In this document: positions 23,457 through 31,011 of the stretch, piece by piece
Layout: each line of letters starts with the position of its first letter
Numbering within the stretch: position 1 is the first letter of the stretch
DNA from: Verrucomicrobiales bacterium
GTDB lineage: Bacteria > Verrucomicrobiota > Verrucomicrobiia > Verrucomicrobiales > DEV007
Assembly: GCA_029213065.1 (NCBI GenBank)
Contig: JARGPH010000005.1
Coordinates: 1-38,424, forward strand
Length of the DNA: 38,424 bases
Reading direction: 5' to 3'
The notes under the pieces: model-generated
Told to the model about the DNA's origin: nothing
Seen by the model: only the letters and a program-made list of their open reading frames with translations
Databases searched by the model: none
Position numbers and translations under genes: made by a program

Positions 23457-23506
23457 ACCTGCTCCCCCCCACACACCACCCGGCATGCGTGTCCGCACCG
23501 GGCGGT
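23435..23506 (-). mobile_element. 5'-truncated group II intron end (domains 5 and 6)
   Basis: On the minus strand, 23506-23475 forms a domain-5-like hairpin: ACCGCCCGG pairs with CCGGGTGGT including a G-U wobble, with a 2-base 3' bulge, TGCG/CGCA and a GACA loop. GTGTGTGGGGGG then leads into a domain-6 hairpin, GGAGCAGG / CCTGCTCC (23465-23443), and the 3' end CTACCCGAT. This order and the CGC triad fit class C bacterial group II introns. No reverse transcriptase and no 5' domains remain, so it is a scar. Confidence 0.6.
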
Positions 23507-23549
23507 TCCCATCAGTTATGGATTCTCCTCAACGCGCAGACCTGGAGAT

Positions 23550-23636
23550 GTAGCACAGGTTTTCAACCTGTGTTCTCTGCCTATCGGGGGGGCTCCGGCG
23601 GATGGGCTCTGCTAACAGGTTAAAAACCTGTTCTAC
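23550..23636. repeat. REP-like double-hairpin element C
   Basis: Arms at 23550-23572 and 23614-23636 (20 of 23 positions complementary) flank a 41-nt spacer that begins TTCTCTGCCTATC, shared with element A. Each arm forms a hairpin such as CACAGGT / ACCTGTG. From here to the next gene (23637-23761) I see nothing but GC-rich spacer. Confidence 0.82.
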
Positions 23637-23761
23637 ATTGCTTCGACGCCGCTCGATTTGGTAAAAGTAAGGGGATCCTCTCGCGGCGGGTTAATCCCTC
23701 TTCGCGCGACTTGCCGGGTCCCGCTCCGCGACTCAAGATTCAGGAACGATCACGCGACGGT

Positions 23762-24400
23762 ATGCTGAAGCCACTTATCTATTTCTTCTGCCTGGTCCAG
23801 GCCACCCTCTTTGCTGCGCCGCTGACATCGTCGGCTCAGGAGGTGGCAGAGCCGAAGTTCATTTTCGAAACGGGCGATCCACCGTGGAGAGGCGAGAGGC
23901 TCGTGCTGCCTCCGGGGTTTGCTCCTGATCTTGGTTGGAATGGTATTGAGCATATCCGCTTCGCCCCGGGAATGTTCGATTTCAACAAGCCCGATTTCTT
24001 CTCCTACGTGATTGCCTTTCTTCTCTCGGCAGAAGCTGACACCAGTGAAGCAGTTCTCGAGAAAGAGCTGCTCACCTACTATCGCGGGTTATCCGAAGCG
24101 GTCATGGGAGGAAAGGGCCAGACCGTGGATACGGGGACGTTTACGATCAGTCTGGAAAAGGATGAAACTCTCAAAAGTTTTCCTCCCGAAGTCGAGGGAG
24201 GGAACGCCTATTCAGGTGTCCTGAAATGGATCGAGCCTTTCGCGACTCAAAAGGCCCAGACGCTGAATCTTGAAATTTTTGTGTGGAAACACGGCGACCA
24301 ACCCGTGGTCCTGTCCTGCGTTTCGCCGGCAGCGCGGGATGAGGAGGTGCTGTGGGAAGAGCTGCGGGGGATCTCCGAAAAATTCCGGCTCGAACCCTGA
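23762..24400 (+). CDS. Exported protein of unknown function
   Basis: A 212-residue protein with a signal peptide (about 1-26, ending TSSAQ). The mature part begins with PKFIFETGDPPWRGERLVLPPGFAPDLG and continues with mixed strands and helices, ending in a helix (DEEVLWEELRGISEKFRL). I recognise no family. The pattern, with W-x-GE-RI-x-LPP and a late VWKHGDQPVVLSCVSP, is reminiscent of small exported proteins conserved in Verrucomicrobia. The start is ATG 23762; the frame stays open 17 codons further upstream but that part lacks signal-peptide character. It converges on the lipoprotein gene 24 bases away. No operon partner. Confidence 0.65.
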   Translation: MLKPLIYFFCLVQATLFAAPLTSSAQEVAEPKFIFETGDPPWRGERLVLPPGFAPDLGWNGIEHIRFAPGMFDFNKPDFFSYVIAFLLSAEADTSEAVLEKELLTYYRGLSEAVMGGKGQTVDTGTFTISLEKDETLKSFPPEVEGGNAYSGVLKWIEPFATQKAQTLNLEIFVWKHGDQPVVLSCVSPAARDEEVLWEELRGISEKFRLEP

Positions 24401-24424
24401 CGCGGATCCGGTGAGGGCTAAGGC

Positions 24425-25255
24425 CTATTCGCCGATGGTTCGCTCGAATGAGGTTTTCAGCTCATGATAGTTTTGTCTCGCCGCGAACAGAGCCTTTGAC
24501 AGCTGGGCAACAAGTGGCTCGAGGGCTTCGATCTGAGCCTTCAGTTCTCTTGCCTCTTTAGCGCGATCGATAAGGGTGGATTCCCCGTCGACGCGCTCGA
24601 TGCGAATGCCTTTTCCTCCCTGTGCCTTCTGACGGGCGAGGCTGAGCTGATACCGGCGACGCAGATCGTCGAGTCGTTGCGATTCACGGGAAAAATCGGA
24701 CTCGAGACCGCGAATCCCGAGCATCTGTGCCTCAAGCATTTTTTGCTGACGGGCGATTTCCTGCGCCTTCTCCTGCGGGGACCTTTGCGGCGTCTTCGCT
24801 TCGGGGGCGGAAACCGGCGGATGCACGGGATTCTCTACTGCTTCGCGTTTGGGGATCACCTTGCTGAGTTTTTCCACGAGAGTCGTTGTATCGGGCCGGT
24901 ATCCCCAGCGATCCTGCACTTCCGCGGGCATCTCACTCCACGGAATTTCATCGGTTCCTCCCCGATGTTTGATCAGGATGATCTCATCGGTGATATCGAG
25001 CACCTCGACGTCAGTGAATTGTCTGGTTCCGAGGGTTAATTTGGCAAACTTCCGGCCGATCGTTTCCCGGCGTATTTCCCGGTAATCTTTCGAGGTCTCT
25101 GAACCCTGAGGCACTTCTTCGAGCGGAGGCTTTGTCGTCTCCGCGTCCTCGCGAAGCTCCGGTTTTTTACAGCCGCCCAGACTCATGGCAATCAGGCCCA
25201 TCGCCAGGCCGCAAGCTGTTTGAAAAACCGTTCTCTGGAATGCACTGCCCATCAT
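24425..25255 (-). CDS. Coiled-coil lipoprotein of unknown function
   Basis: A 276-residue predicted lipoprotein: hydrophobic signal followed by SLGGC, giving Cys29 as the lipidated residue. Residues 65-120 form a small beta-rich domain (KFAKLTLGTRQFTDVEVLDI..., IKHRGGTDEIPWSEMPAEV, QDRWGY). This pattern recurs in Verrucomicrobia and Planctomycetes proteins, where it usually precedes a Tyr or Tyr-Asp end. A Pro/Lys-rich linker and a coiled coil (about 165-270, with heptads rich in Leu, Glu, Arg and Gln) follow. It could span or organise the periplasm. Two Met codons stand at the start (25255 or 25252). No Shine-Dalgarno is seen. Confidence 0.72.
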   Translation of the reverse strand: MMGSAFQRTVFQTACGLAMGLIAMSLGGCKKPELREDAETTKPPLEEVPQGSETSKDYREIRRETIGRKFAKLTLGTRQFTDVEVLDITDEIILIKHRGGTDEIPWSEMPAEVQDRWGYRPDTTTLVEKLSKVIPKREAVENPVHPPVSAPEAKTPQRSPQEKAQEIARQQKMLEAQMLGIRGLESDFSRESQRLDDLRRRYQLSLARQKAQGGKGIRIERVDGESTLIDRAKEARELKAQIEALEPLVAQLSKALFAARQNYHELKTSFERTIGE

Positions 25256-25506
25256 TTATAAGCAGGAGGCTAACAGAATCGACCAATTGGAAGCAAGCAA
25301 AGCCGACTGGATCGACATAGTAGGCTCAGCCTGCTTTCGCATCGCCGGGATCCTTTGCAGGGGATGGACGGGGTGATGAAGGTCTTGGGCAGCGCCGCGA
25401 AGTATACTTTTCTCCGGGTCGATCTCCCGGTGCCTTCGCCGAAGCAGTTGGTGGTGCTGCTCCCGACTGTATCATTGACTGATTCGCTATCGCAAAGTCC
25501 GGCACG
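25256..25506. other. Intergenic region with no clear gene
   Basis: The 251 bases between the divergent lipoprotein gene and the terminator hold short inverted pieces (for example GGCTCAGCC) and possible small reading frames on both strands. None has a recognisable product. I assign no function. Confidence 0.5.
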
Positions 25507-25539
25507 AAAAAAGCCGCTCCGTTCCGGAAGCGGCTTTTT
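25507..25539 (-). terminator. Rho-independent terminator of the Gfo/Idh/MocA gene
   Basis: A GCCGCT / AGCGGC stem is extended by flanking A-T pairs and followed on the minus strand by six T. It lies 28 bases past the stop codon. The plus strand also has five T after the stem, so it works in both directions in principle. Confidence 0.9.
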
Positions 25540-25567
25540 CGAAATGTTAGGAGTGTGACTCCGGATC

Positions 25568-26908
25568 TTACTTCTCAGCAAAGATCGTGTCCTGTGTTTC
25601 AGGGACACCGGGGATCCGCATGGGGCGGATCGGAAGCTCGCCGTTCATGTCGATGACATCGGGAACGAGTTTTTGCTCAGCATTCCACATCTCATCCCAG
25701 GTGATTTCTTTGCCTGAGTAACATGCGGTGCGACCGAGGATCGCCATGGTGGTTGAGTGACCAATCCACTCGGCATCGTCCTTGCGGTTCCCTGAACGAA
25801 TCGCCGCGTAGAATTCTTCGTGCTCGAGGTCATACATGCTCTTCGGTGTGCGTGGCTTGCGCCAGTTCCAGGCGTTCTCGCCGGTGATAGACGCTGAGCT
25901 GGTGCCGAATTTCGCGATCCCTTTCGTTCCAACGATGGTGTCGCCGGTGTAGTTGTAGGAATCGAGATACTGTCTCCACTCGACGTGCGCGGTGACATCG
26001 TTGGGATAGTGATAGGTGATGTTGAAGTGATCGTAAATGTTGCCTTCTTCATTCGGGCGGATACGACCACCTGATCCGTGTGCTGAGAGGGGATCGGCGT
26101 CCTGAAATGCCCAGGCGACGCGGTCGACGTTGTGGCAACCCTGCTCAACGATTCCATCACCGGCGAGCCAGGTGAAGTTGTACCAGTTCTTGATCTGCCA
26201 CTCGGTATCGCTCATTCCATCGGGACGAGTCGACGCTGCCGGCATCGCTTTGACGGGACCTGCAAAATAAGTGGAGTGGATGCTCTGAATGTCACCGATC
26301 GCTCCGTCGTGAATGCGCTCGAAGAGAGGGCGGCCGTGCTCGCTGTAGCGGTAGCAGTATCCACAGAGAACCGAGAGATCTTTTTCTGCAGCGATTTTGG
26401 CAGTGGCAAGAAAGTCTTTCACTCCTTCGATATCAGTCGCGCAGGGCTTTTCGACAAAAGCGTGAACGCCGGCGTCAACCGCTGCCTGAAAGTGAGTGGG
26501 ACGAAACGCAGGTGGTGTCGTCAGCATGATGATATCGACGCCGGAATCGAGGACCTGCTTGTAGCCGTCGATGCCGCTGAAAACACGCTTGTTAATCGTG
26601 GGTGAAACTTTGTCACGAACTGAACCCATTTTCTGGACCATCGCGAGTTTCTTGTCGGCTTCTTCCTGATAGAGGTCGGCCACGGCCCAGAGCTCCATAT
26701 TGTCATCCGCGTTCATCGAGTTGATCATCGCGCCGCCTCCACGACCGCCTGTTCCAACGACGCCGACTTTCAGCTTTTTGTCATTTTTTGCGCCGAAAGT
26801 GACGGATGGAAATCCAATAGCGCTGCCGGCTGCCACAGCGGCGCCGGTGGTCTTCACGAAGCTGCGTCGTGACTTATCAATCGGAGAGGAGGTGTCTTTT
26901 TCGCTCAT
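25568..26908 (-). CDS. Tat-exported Gfo/Idh/MocA oxidoreductase
   Basis: A 446-residue NAD(P)-dependent oxidoreductase or glycosidase-like enzyme. A twin-arginine signal (SRRSFVKTTG at 13-22, then a hydrophobic stretch) implies folding in the cytoplasm and export. The Rossmann motif VGVVGTGGRGGGA begins at residue 48. VEKPCATD is the family's EKP catalytic-lysine motif. A C-terminal alpha/beta domain follows (GIVEQGCHNVDRVAWAF, with Cys-His-x-x-Asp, GTKGIAKFG). Substrates are usually sugars or cyclitols. Verrucomicrobia carry many such genes for polysaccharide breakdown. The start is ATG 26908, where the Tat signal begins; the frame stays open 16 codons upstream. It is monocistronic with a good terminator. 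Confidence 0.92.
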   Translation of the reverse strand: MSEKDTSSPIDKSRRSFVKTTGAAVAAGSAIGFPSVTFGAKNDKKLKVGVVGTGGRGGGAMINSMNADDNMELWAVADLYQEEADKKLAMVQKMGSVRDKVSPTINKRVFSGIDGYKQVLDSGVDIIMLTTPPAFRPTHFQAAVDAGVHAFVEKPCATDIEGVKDFLATAKIAAEKDLSVLCGYCYRYSEHGRPLFERIHDGAIGDIQSIHSTYFAGPVKAMPAASTRPDGMSDTEWQIKNWYNFTWLAGDGIVEQGCHNVDRVAWAFQDADPLSAHGSGGRIRPNEEGNIYDHFNITYHYPNDVTAHVEWRQYLDSYNYTGDTIVGTKGIAKFGTSSASITGENAWNWRKPRTPKSMYDLEHEEFYAAIRSGNRKDDAEWIGHSTTMAILGRTACYSGKEITWDEMWNAEQKLVPDVIDMNGELPIRPMRIPGVPETQDTIFAEK

Positions 26909-27042
26909 AAAGTAGAATTGTTGGCCAAATCTCAGCCACAAGCGGGGCGCTGTCAAAAATCCTTCTCTACGTGATCAATACCGTGCCATAGTGGCGTATC
27001 GCGCCCGGGGCCTCGTTTTCCCGCGGCTCACCGTTTTCCGGT

Positions 27043-27942
27043 ATGGACTTTGCCTTTCTTTTGAAAAAGACGCTTTCCGTCTACGTGAATCCCGTCACGA
27101 TCACTCTGGAACTGCTGTTCCTCGGCTTTGTTCTCATCGCATTCTCGCGGAAACGTCCCAAAAAGCAGCGGGGAGAGCGTTGGACGCGATTTGTCCATTT
27201 TTCGGGAGGATTGGGACTTTTTCTGATTGCGACGGGGATGTTGTTCCTCTTTCTCATCAGTATCGATCCCGTCGCGGGAGGGCTGATGCGCTATCTGGAA
27301 CAGCAGCATCCGCCTCTGGAAGAGAAGAATGGAGAGGTGGTAGTCGACCTTGAGCCCGAGTTTATCGTCGTGCTCGCGAGTGGTGATCGCGTTGCCGAGG
27401 GGCGACCGGAATTGTCGCTCCTGACCCACGCCAGCTATCTCCGTATTACCAGCGCGACCCGAATCTGGAAACAGTTTCCGGAGGCGACCATTGTCCTGAC
27501 CGGAAATGCCACCGAGACGGCGGCGATGAAGCTTATTGCGACCCGGTTTGAGGTTCCCGCGGCCCGTATCATTGAGGAAAATGAATCCCGGGATACGAAG
27601 GATCACCCTGTTTTTGTGAAGAAGATCATCGGTGATGCTCCGTTTTTGCTGGTGACCTCGGGGACTCAGATGCCCCGTGCCTTCCGGCTTTTTGCCGCGC
27701 AGGGGCTGAAGCCGACTCCGGCGGCGGTGGATATCTGGGCGTATCCCGAGTGGGGGAACCCCAATCCCTACCAGCCATCATTGCTCATTCCCCGGGCGTC
27801 GAATTTGTATGCCTCGTCGGTTGCGATGCACGAACTCATGGGAATGGCATGGGCGGAACTGCGAGGCCAGGCGAGTGAAACCGCACCTGTGGGAAAAAAC
27901 GCACTTGTGGAAAAAGAGGAGACGGTTGAGCTGTCTTTCTGA
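27043..27942 (+). CDS. ElyC/YdcF-family (DUF218) membrane protein
   Basis: A 299-residue protein with two N-terminal membrane segments (about 18-34 and 53-73), followed by a DUF218 domain. The domain begins with EFIVVLASGDRVAEG, where DUF218 proteins usually read VVLGGG. RITSATRIWKQFPEATIVLTGN, the helix TETAAMKLIATRFEVPAARIIEENESRDTKDH and FLLVTSGTQMPRAFRLFAAQG follow, which is the classical family layout. Escherichia coli ElyC affects peptidoglycan and lipid-carrier use, so a cell-envelope role is inferred. The first strand lacks the double-Gly seen in many homologues. Divergent from the Gfo/Idh/MocA gene across a 134-base gap with no visible promoter consensus. Confidence 0.82.
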   Translation: MDFAFLLKKTLSVYVNPVTITLELLFLGFVLIAFSRKRPKKQRGERWTRFVHFSGGLGLFLIATGMLFLFLISIDPVAGGLMRYLEQQHPPLEEKNGEVVVDLEPEFIVVLASGDRVAEGRPELSLLTHASYLRITSATRIWKQFPEATIVLTGNATETAAMKLIATRFEVPAARIIEENESRDTKDHPVFVKKIIGDAPFLLVTSGTQMPRAFRLFAAQGLKPTPAAVDIWAYPEWGNPNPYQPSLLIPRASNLYASSVAMHELMGMAWAELRGQASETAPVGKNALVEKEETVELSF

Positions 27943-28025
27943 TGGGAAGAGCTGCGAATTTCGCGGTCTCACGAGTATGGAGAAAAGGTGATATGAAAAT
28001 GTGAAGCGGAGCGCCTCTGTGGCAT

Positions 28026-28523
28026 TCAGGAGGGGCGATGTTTTTTCGTCAGTTTTTGAGCGCAGTTGATTTGTGCCCCCGTTTCGAGGCAGCATTTTCG
28101 ACGGGCCCGAATCCAGTCCACCGGATCTGTTTTCGCGGGAATGAATCCAGCCTTGGCGCACCACGCGATGATGAATTGCCCGGTTCTTCCGCATCCGGCT
28201 ACGCAATGGACCACAACCGGTTCCCCGGCCGCGTGATGTCGATCCATCAGATCGATAAATCTTTCAATCTGAGCGTCGGTCGGGACGCCGTAGTCAGGCA
28301 CGTTGATGTGGTGATAGGTAAATTGAGGTGGGACATCCTGACGGTTGTCGAACTCGCAGCAATTCACGACGCCCTTGATCTTTTCCTTATCGTAGATTTT
28401 GAAGACGTAGGGATCCGGCCACCACGAGGCGGCAATGACGCCTTCGACAATCCAGGTGAAGGGTTCGGTTCTTTCGGGTTGGCCGTTGGATGGCCAATAC
28501 CAGGGGCGAATGGTTGCGGACAT
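28026..28523 (-). CDS. Dual-specificity/tyrosine-phosphatase-like protein
   Basis: A 165-residue cysteine phosphatase. The signature HCVAGCGRTG gives catalytic Cys107 and phosphate-binding Arg113. Asp77 in NVPDYGVP is the likely general acid. The N-terminal 45 residues include a Trp-rich start (PWYWPSNGQ) and IAASWWPDP, where DSP-like proteins usually hold a short substrate loop. It lacks added domains and has no signal peptide, so it acts in the cytoplasm on a phosphoprotein or small phosphate ester. The start follows the stop of the SUKH-domain gene by 13 bases on the same strand, so the two form an operon. The gene converges on elyC-like. Confidence 0.85.
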   Translation of the reverse strand: MSATIRPWYWPSNGQPERTEPFTWIVEGVIAASWWPDPYVFKIYDKEKIKGVVNCCEFDNRQDVPPQFTYHHINVPDYGVPTDAQIERFIDLMDRHHAAGEPVVVHCVAGCGRTGQFIIAWCAKAGFIPAKTDPVDWIRARRKCCLETGAQINCAQKLTKKHRPS

Positions 28524-28536
28524 AATCGGTTTCTGT

Positions 28537-30798
28537 TTATTGATTCAATTCATCCACTTTGGCGCGGAGGGTGGCTATGACGCCGTGAGTGTAATGTGTC
28601 AGGGACATGGGGGCGATGCGGAGTTTAAACTTATCCTCTTCGGGAAGGTAGTCGGCCCGGGCGAGAAAGGGCGTGGACCGGAACGAGCCTTCGGACAGGT
28701 CGAGCAGAGTAATGGATTGATTCTCATCAACACCAATGACGATGAGTCGTTCGGTGACGTCTGGTTCGGTCAGCATCTCCGGCATGAGATCTTCTTTGAA
28801 GTTTTGAGTCGCGGCAGTTTTCCGGGATTGGCTGAACTCTTCGATGGTGATCCACTCTTCCATTCTGAGAATGCCGCCGGGAAAAAGCTCAAGCCATTCA
28901 GTGAGGCTACCATCATTTTGAGGTTCTCCGAATTGTCCTGTTCGTTCGCCGATGGGTGGCACATAGCGGAACCTTGCTTCGCCGCCGTTCTGCTTTTTGA
29001 GAAGCACGGCAAGTTCTTCCGGGACAGCTTTGCCAAATTTTTCAGCGACCGTTGCGAATAGCGCATCGGTTGCGCCGCCCCGCGCGGAGTCCGCAACCCA
29101 GAAGGTATCCAGGGACATGACACGGGGAGAAAGCCGGGGGTCGGGGATGGGGATCGGATCGTTCCCGGAGGGATTTTTACGTCCGCGCAATTGAGGCAAA
29201 AACGTGTCCATTGTTCCCAGACTGATTTTATCGTCGGGGCTCATTAAATCATCAAAGTAAACCACTTCCGGTTCGGCATCGCTTCGGTAATCGAGCGCGA
29301 GCGCGAGCGCGGTGTCGTAGGTCGCTGCGAGAATGATGAGCTTTTCGGGCTTCTCATGAAGTTCGGCATAGGTCGAGACTCCGTCGAAATCGATCCGCGA
29401 GGAAAGGGTTTCCAGACTGATCCAGGATTCAAGGGGAAGCAGTTTGCTCACCGAATAGAGTTGGCCGCTGAATGGGGAGCGCGGTTCGCCGTGCTCGTTG
29501 AGCCCGAGACCGGCGTGGAAAGGATAGGCAACGACGCCCCCGTCAAGGACACCGTAAGGTTCCCGGAGTAGCGGTGGCAATGTCAGGCCCAGCCGGGATT
29601 CGGCATCTTTCCACTCATCGTCGTTCACACCGCGGGAAGCGTTTGAACTGCTCGAGGCCCAGAATCGGTGAGGTTCGTTGAGTTGGTAGCCGTCCTCACT
29701 CAAGGTGGTGAAATCCGTGGGGTTGGGATTCTTTTTCTGGAAATCAAACGGTGCTTCCTCTTTGAGATCGGCAAAAAAGGCATCGAAGTTCGGGTAGTGT
29801 TTTCGAATCCAATCCGGCGCTTCGAGGCTCAAGTCGACGATCAGCAGTTCGGGTTCAGTGGGGTTCGCGTGGTAGTCCAGCAGGGTTGCATTTCCGTATC
29901 GTTGAGTGAGAACGACCATTTTCTCTGAGTGGGGAAACCAGTCCTCTTTTTCTGATTCGTCACTGTATTCAGGATCGAAGTTTTCGAGGTAGTCACTGAT
30001 CAAAAGCTGAAGGCTTTCGAGGGGGCGCAGGTCATTGTAGTCGTTCGCGAAGGCATCGATCCAATCCTCGTAAGCGCCCCGGGGATTCTCGACGGCAGGG
30101 ACCCAGTATGTCGGCAGGGACCCTCCGTTTCTGATATGATAGAGGCGTCGAAGTTTCTCAGGGAGGGGAAAGCCCAGCCTTTCTTCGGTGCGTTGAATCA
30201 TTTCATCGTTCGCGGTGATTCGGCTTCTGCGAACGGGAGCAGATTCGTTTTCCGTCCAATTCGTGAGGGCCGCGCGACTATGATCGGACACGGTGAAATG
30301 GCGGCTCCCGAAAAAGGTCTCTTCAGTGACGACCCGGTCCAACATGGCAATGTCAGCGCCCCCGTCTTCGTCAGAATCACCCCGCGCGGGAGGTGAATGC
30401 GGTGTCGCTACGGATGCCGGAGTCTTTTCGCGGGAATTGATCAAGAAAGCGGAGAGTGCAGCAAGGGCGAGGCTGACCGCGATTAAGGTGATTTGTCCTG
30501 AAGTGATTCCGGTCGCCATAAGATTATCTGAAAAGAGTTTACTGAATCCCAATCCGATTGAAAACAGTATCGAAACGAGGATGGTTTGAATCAGGAAAGT
30601 GATCGCGAGATTTTTACCGAGTTTAACCATTTTCGATTCGCGGAAAAGAGTGGCCCATTGTGCCCATTTGCCTCCGATAAATCCCACGAGAAAGACAAAT
30701 CCGATCGGCAGGATCAGAAAGGGACTGCTCCCGGTAAATCCGAAATAGAGAGGCAGGGCGGGAAGGGCCAGGCCCGGAAGGAGGCGAAAAAGGGGCAT
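28537..30798 (-). CDS. Membrane protein with three tandem SUKH domains
   Basis: A 753-residue protein. About 120 N-terminal residues hold four hydrophobic helices (near 6-20, 26-43, 64-85 and 103-120), and a charged linker follows. Then come three SMI1/KNR4 (SUKH) domains at about 194-344, 391-537 and 572-719. Each opens with an E-x-x-LG/FG-x-x-LP/VP helix and an NGG or DGG turn: TEERLGFPLPEKLRRLYHIR, AESRLGLTLPPLLREPYG, AEKFGKAVPEELAVLLKK. Each continues with LESL- or MEEW-type strands and an LDL/LDY segment. SUKH domains in other bacteria serve as immunity proteins against toxins and as scaffolds. A membrane-anchored triple set is unusual. ATG 30798 is used; TTG 30831 is possible. A phosphatase gene follows 13 bases downstream. 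Confidence 0.85.
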   Translation of the reverse strand: MPLFRLLPGLALPALPLYFGFTGSSPFLILPIGFVFLVGFIGGKWAQWATLFRESKMVKLGKNLAITFLIQTILVSILFSIGLGFSKLFSDNLMATGITSGQITLIAVSLALAALSAFLINSREKTPASVATPHSPPARGDSDEDGGADIAMLDRVVTEETFFGSRHFTVSDHSRAALTNWTENESAPVRRSRITANDEMIQRTEERLGFPLPEKLRRLYHIRNGGSLPTYWVPAVENPRGAYEDWIDAFANDYNDLRPLESLQLLISDYLENFDPEYSDESEKEDWFPHSEKMVVLTQRYGNATLLDYHANPTEPELLIVDLSLEAPDWIRKHYPNFDAFFADLKEEAPFDFQKKNPNPTDFTTLSEDGYQLNEPHRFWASSSSNASRGVNDDEWKDAESRLGLTLPPLLREPYGVLDGGVVAYPFHAGLGLNEHGEPRSPFSGQLYSVSKLLPLESWISLETLSSRIDFDGVSTYAELHEKPEKLIILAATYDTALALALDYRSDAEPEVVYFDDLMSPDDKISLGTMDTFLPQLRGRKNPSGNDPIPIPDPRLSPRVMSLDTFWVADSARGGATDALFATVAEKFGKAVPEELAVLLKKQNGGEARFRYVPPIGERTGQFGEPQNDGSLTEWLELFPGGILRMEEWITIEEFSQSRKTAATQNFKEDLMPEMLTEPDVTERLIVIGVDENQSITLLDLSEGSFRSTPFLARADYLPEEDKFKLRIAPMSLTHYTHGVIATLRAKVDELNQ

Positions 30799-31011
30799 GA
30801 GCGAATGGATCTGCGAGATGAGGAAATTCAACCGTTTTTCTGTGAATCCCGGGGATGCGTTTGAAGGGCTTCCCTTGAGATCTTGCCTCGCTCTCGCCCG
30901 GTCGCAGATTGAATTTCAAGCTTTCCGATTTCAACTTCTCTGGCTACGATTCGGCTGCGTATCGCCAAGTCGGACCGCCACGTGATATTAGTCAGCTTGA
31001 TTGAAATCCAG

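Noticed and set aside
23443-23465. T-arm-like hairpin as a tRNA gene
   Set aside because: No D arm, anticodon arm or matching acceptor stem surrounds it. The group II intron domain-6 reading explains it and the neighbouring hairpin together.
25355-25558. Plus-strand frame of 67 codons
   Set aside because: It runs through the bidirectional terminator, has no family match and no close ribosome-binding site.
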